Below are positions 61,393 to 64,000 of a stretch of 64,000 bases of DNA, piece by piece (the stretch's first letter is position 1; each line of letters starts with the position of its first letter). A model generated the notes under the pieces. The model was not told where the DNA came from and made no database searches. It was given only the letters and a program-made list of their open reading frames with translations. A program made the translations under genes and the position numbers. Source of the stretch: Streptomyces sp. CGMCC 4.7035 (GTDB taxonomy: Bacteria > Actinomycetota > Actinomycetes > Streptomycetales > Streptomycetaceae); contig NZ_CP134053.1 of the NCBI RefSeq assembly GCF_031583065.1, positions 6,489,001 to 6,553,000 of the forward strand, in the 5' to 3' direction.

Positions 61393-62073
61393 TCACCAAC
61401 CGGGCAGCGGGTCGCCGAGGGGCAGCCCGCTGTTACGCAGCCACTGGTCCATGACAGCGCGGTTCGCGCTGCGGGTGCCGATGGAGAGGTAGACGTTGAA
61501 GGCGCCGAGGCGTGGTTCGGCGTAGGTCGTCCATTCTGCGTTGAGGCACAGCTGTACGCCGCAGAGTTTGGCGTCGGGGAATCCTCGCAGCGAGGATTCC
61601 CACTGGACGTCCAGCACCAGAGGGCCGAGCACTGCCACCATCGCGTCCACCTCGGCCTCCGTGGAGTCGTCCTCATCCTCCATGTCCTCGTGGCCGAAGG
61701 GTGGGACCAATCCGAGCGATAGCCGCACATCGTGGGGGAACGGCCACAGTCTGCACAGTTCAGGCCGCATGTCGACCTCCAGCAACAGCCGGTGGCCGTC
61801 CTCGACGACGCGGTATCCGATGCCCTGCTTGTCCAGGTCTGCCTTCAGGACCGCCCTCACTGACGGGTCGTCGCCGCCCACGATGAGATGCGCCCGGGGA
61901 AGGGCGGTGACGACGTGGTCAAGCTGCTCGGCGGTGGTCACCATCACCTGCTTCACCCAGGGGTCGCTGTGCTCTGGGTGACCATGGCTGTGCAGCAGCG
62001 CACGGGCCCGGGCCAGGGCCGTTTCGGCATCCGGCAGCGGCTCCAGCAACCGAAAGAGCTCGGAATTACTCAT
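61393..62073 (-). CDS. Conserved hypothetical protein
   Basis: 226 residues, no signal peptide or membrane helix; Asp/Glu-rich loop (HEDMEDEDDSTEAEVD) in the middle and a mixed alpha/beta pattern. No family recognised. GGAGG stands 6 nt before ATG 62073, and the start overlaps the preceding small gene's stop (TGATG). It is convergent with zur across the dispersed repeats. Confidence 0.75.
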   Translation of the reverse strand: MSNSELFRLLEPLPDAETALARARALLHSHGHPEHSDPWVKQVMVTTAEQLDHVVTALPRAHLIVGGDDPSVRAVLKADLDKQGIGYRVVEDGHRLLLEVDMRPELCRLWPFPHDVRLSLGLVPPFGHEDMEDEDDSTEAEVDAMVAVLGPLVLDVQWESSLRGFPDAKLCGVQLCLNAEWTTYAEPRLGAFNVYLSIGTRSANRAVMDQWLRNSGLPLGDPLPGW

Positions 62074-62381
62074 CAGCGGACCTCCACGGTCCCGCCCGGA
62101 GTACCGGGCGGGCAGACCGGGGTGACGGTGTTCCGCCACCCCGGGTTCAGAAGACAGGGCAGAAGCCTTGCGCCGGTCAGATGCCTTGGCGTTGCATCGC
62201 GGCGAGCTTGGCGGCATAGGGCGACCACCGGCGCCATGTTCTCCCGCAGCCCCGGGAACGACTCCATTTCGATCGTCCCCCCGAAGGCGAAGAGCACGAC
62301 GAGCGCCGCGAAGGCGAAGACGGCGGCCGCCGCACAGCCCCGGGCGACACGGGTGGCACGGGTGGCCCGGTTGGCGCTCAC
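62073..62381 (-). CDS. Small membrane protein, C-terminus possibly frameshifted
   Basis: 102 residues in the open frame: one membrane helix (AAAAVFAFAALVVLFAFGG), a short amphipathic part, then a Pro/Gly/Cys tail (NPGWRNTVTPVCPPGTPGG) that looks like translated non-coding DNA and includes a perfect hairpin CCCGCCCGG/CCGGGCGGG (62091-62112). In a neighbouring frame the text ends YAAKLAAMQRQGI at 62177, a more natural end. A 1-nt indel may have joined the real gene to the intergenic hairpin. The start overlaps the YcxB-like stop (ATGA). Confidence 0.6.
   Translation of the reverse strand: MSANRATRATRVARGCAAAAVFAFAALVVLFAFGGTIEMESFPGLRENMAPVVALCRQARRDATPRHLTGARLLPCLLNPGWRNTVTPVCPPGTPGGTVEVR
62091..62112 (-). 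terminator. Hairpin between small membrane protein core and the 226-aa gene
   Basis: CCCGCCCGG-AGTA-CCGGGCGGG, 9-bp perfect stem. It lies inside the current open frame of the small protein but just after where the protein may have ended originally. Confidence 0.5.
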
Positions 62382-62911
62382 ACGCGGGTGAGATGCCGGT
62401 CGAGTATCGCGCGGAGGCGGTCGACGTCGGCGGGGTGCTGGGCGCCGCGCTTGGGCAGGATCGTCATGCCGGTCGCGTTCTTGTCGCCGCTCATCAGGAC
62501 GAACAGCTCCGGGGTCTCCCGGTAGCGGGGCTGCATGGTCCAGTTGACGTTGACCGTGCTGTTGTCCGTGACCACGGTCAGGCCCGTGTCCGCGACCGAG
62601 GCGCGGAAGGTGCCCTGCCGCTGCGCGAACCGGAACAGCTGGCGCCCCTGGGTCATGGGCTGGAGCAGCAGCAGGACGACGACCAGCGCGGCCCAGCCGG
62701 CGAACCTCCAGTCCAGATGGCCACCGGTGAGCGCGAGCAGTGCCTCCATGCAGAGCGCGATCGCGAGGAAGATGAACGCCACCTTCCGCAGTTTGCCCGC
62801 CCTGCTGACCCCGCTACGCGCGCGCAGTCCCCTCACGTAGTCCTTCGCGACGGGCTGGTACACCAGCTCGACCACGTCCTGCACGGCATCCCGCCCCATG
62901 TCCATGACCAT
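62378..62911 (-). CDS. YcxB-like membrane protein
   Basis: 177 residues with two membrane helices (FIFLAIALCMEALLALTGG and WAALVVVLLLLQPMTQGR) and the C-terminal YcxB-type beta domain (VADTGLTVVTDNSTVNVNW, MTILPKRG). Function unknown in all bacteria as far as I know. Start may be ATG 62911 or 62899. The stop overlaps the next small gene. Closely follows uppS in the opposite order, 24 nt apart on the same strand. Confidence 0.8.
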   Translation of the reverse strand: MVMDMGRDAVQDVVELVYQPVAKDYVRGLRARSGVSRAGKLRKVAFIFLAIALCMEALLALTGGHLDWRFAGWAALVVVLLLLQPMTQGRQLFRFAQRQGTFRASVADTGLTVVTDNSTVNVNWTMQPRYRETPELFVLMSGDKNATGMTILPKRGAQHPADVDRLRAILDRHLTRV

Positions 62912-62935
62912 GAGGCGGGATCGTAGCGCCGTTGA

Positions 62936-63775
62936 TCAGCTGCCCTCGGTGCTGCCCTCCATGGCCAACAGCTCCTCGTTCGGGATCGCCCCGCCGAAGC
63001 GACGGTCGCGGGAAGCGAACTCCAGGCACGCGCGCCACAGGTCACGTCGGTCGAAGTCCGGCCACAGCACGTCCTGGAAGACCATCTCGGCGTACGCGCT
63101 CTGCCAGATCAGGTAGTTGGAGGTGCGCTGCTCACCGCTCGGCCGCAGGAACAGGTCCACGTCCGGCATGTCCGGGTAGTAGAGATACTTCGCGAGGGTC
63201 TTCTCGTTGACCTTCGACGGGTCGAGCCGGCCTGCCTTCACGTCCTCCGCCAGCGCCTGCGCCGCGTCCGCGATCTCGGCACGGCCGCCGTAGTTCATGC
63301 AGAAGTACAGCGTGAGCAGGTCGTTGTCCTTGGTCTGCTCCTGGGCGACCTGGAGCTCCTTGGCCACCGACTTCCACAGCTTGGGCATCCGGCCCACCCA
63401 GCGCACCCGGACACCGAGTTCGTCGAGCGTGTCACGGGTCTTGCGGATGAAGTCGCGGTTGAAGTTCATCAGGAAGCGCACCTCGTCCGGCGAACGCTTC
63501 CAGTTCTCCGTCGAGAAGGCGTACAGCGAGATGTTCCCGACGCCCATCTCGATCGCGCCCTGGAGAACGTCCAGGACGCGCTCGGCGCCGACCTTGTGCC
63601 CCTCGGTGCGCGGCAGCCCGCGCTCCTTGGCCCACCGGCCGTTCCCGTCCATGACGATCGCCACATGGTTCGGGACCAGCTCGCCCGGGAACTTCGGCGG
63701 ACGGGCCCCGGACGGGTGCGGCTCCGGCGTCCTGTACTCGCGGCGCTGACGCCCCAGGAACCCGCGTACGGCCAT
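62936..63775 (-). CDS. uppS: Isoprenyl (undecaprenyl-type) diphosphate synthase
   Basis: 279 residues, cis-prenyltransferase making the long-chain lipid carrier for cell-wall polymers. Catalytic Asp in [20 protein letters not shown], then [26 protein letters not shown], and the C-terminal [20 protein letters not shown] with the Arg/Ser diphosphate site. ATG 63775 is chosen because [15 protein letters not shown] is the usual start in this family; the frame is open 50 codons further. It follows recO on the same strand, as in S. coelicolor. Confidence 0.95.
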   Translation of the reverse strand: MAVRGFLGRQRREYRTPEPHPSGARPPKFPGELVPNHVAIVMDGNGRWAKERGLPRTEGHKVGAERVLDVLQGAIEMGVGNISLYAFSTENWKRSPDEVRFLMNFNRDFIRKTRDTLDELGVRVRWVGRMPKLWKSVAKELQVAQEQTKDNDLLTLYFCMNYGGRAEIADAAQALAEDVKAGRLDPSKVNEKTLAKYLYYPDMPDVDLFLRPSGEQRTSNYLIWQSAYAEMVFQDVLWPDFDRRDLWRACLEFASRDRRFGGAIPNEELLAMEGSTEGS

Positions 63776-63823
63776 GTGCTTCTCGCTCCTCGATCTGCTG
63801 TCGCTCTGCTGTCTGTGTCTGCC

Positions 63824-64000
63824 TACTGTTCCACGTACCGGAGCGAGCGCAGTCCGCGCTCCAGGTGCCAGTGCAGATACGCCGACACCAGCCCGCTGCC
63901 CTCCCGGACGTACCGCGGCTCGCACGCGTCCGCGGTCTCCCAGTCTCCCGTCAGCAGCGCGCCGAGCAGTTCCAGGGCCCCCGGTGAGGGTACGACGCTG
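63824..64000 (-). CDS. recO: DNA repair protein RecO, C-terminal part only
   Basis: The minus strand ends with [20 protein letters not shown], then [20 protein letters not shown] and [18 protein letters not shown] before TAG at 63824-63826. This is the usual helical C-terminus of actinobacterial RecO, which loads RecA on gapped DNA. The rest lies outside the window. Confidence 0.85.

Noticed and set aside
61393..62911. The three small genes after uppS as a phage-defence or toxin-antitoxin system
   Set aside because: They are tightly coupled, but no toxin, nuclease or antitoxin motif is visible; only a YcxB-like domain can be named.

Overview
The window looks like chromosomal core DNA of a Streptomyces species. 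The DNA is very GC-rich, third codon positions are almost all G or C, many starts are GTG, genes often overlap by ATGA or TGATG, and the gene order matches what I recall of the S. coelicolor region from SCO2463 to about SCO2510 (ABC exporter, hrdA, dnaG, dgt, nasA, nirBD, ppdK, glyS, znuACB-zur, uppS, recO). That synteny is from memory, not from a search.

Layout. 1-9.5 kb is housekeeping: the end of an ABC exporter half, the group 2 sigma factor hrdA, a coiled-coil protein, dnaG, a ferredoxin-reductase-like flavoprotein, dgt and a sirohydrochlorin chelatase. 9.7-15.9 kb holds a SanA/YdcF-like protein, a membrane protein of unknown role, assimilatory nitrate reductase nasA, a secreted intradiol dioxygenase-like protein and a gamma-glutamylcyclotransferase. 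16-20.6 kb carries exported proteins (M4 metalloprotease, a C-terminally anchored protein, a class E/F-like sortase), a decayed phosphotransferase gene and a TauE-type permease. 20.9-25.1 kb is the nitrite reductase operon. With nasA and the chelatase, which makes or feeds siroheme, it forms a nitrate-to-ammonium route. Both nasA and the nir operon have GlnR-like half-sites on an 11-bp register.

25.1-37.6 kb is a variable region full of gene remnants: a dehydrogenase tail, a UvrA-like pseudogene, two pieces of S8 protease and an aldose epimerase head. An apparently acquired beta-xyloside locus (GH43, GH3 bxlA, ABC importer bxlEFG, LacI regulator bxlR) lies exactly between the two S8 protease pieces. 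A 211-bp element with near-perfect terminal inverted repeats, probably a MITE, lies inside this locus.

37.6-64 kb returns to conserved genes: ppdK, a ROK regulator divergent from a glycosidase and a debranching-enzyme pair (the latter with a TTA codon), an LtaS-like membrane sulfatase-fold protein with a long acidic N-terminus, a Dus tRNA-modifying enzyme, two DHA2-type exporters with an MmyB-type regulator, a secreted FG-GAP-like protein, glyS, the zinc importer znuACB with zur (two Zur-box-like sites and a probably leaderless znuA), three poorly known small genes, uppS and the end of recO.

I found no tRNA, rRNA, CRISPR array or complete transposase. The best leads are the disrupted-protease signature around the bxl island, the inverted-repeat element, a 32-codon Cys-rich ORF embedded in an operon, paired dyads upstream of ppdK, and several in-frame repeat expansions.
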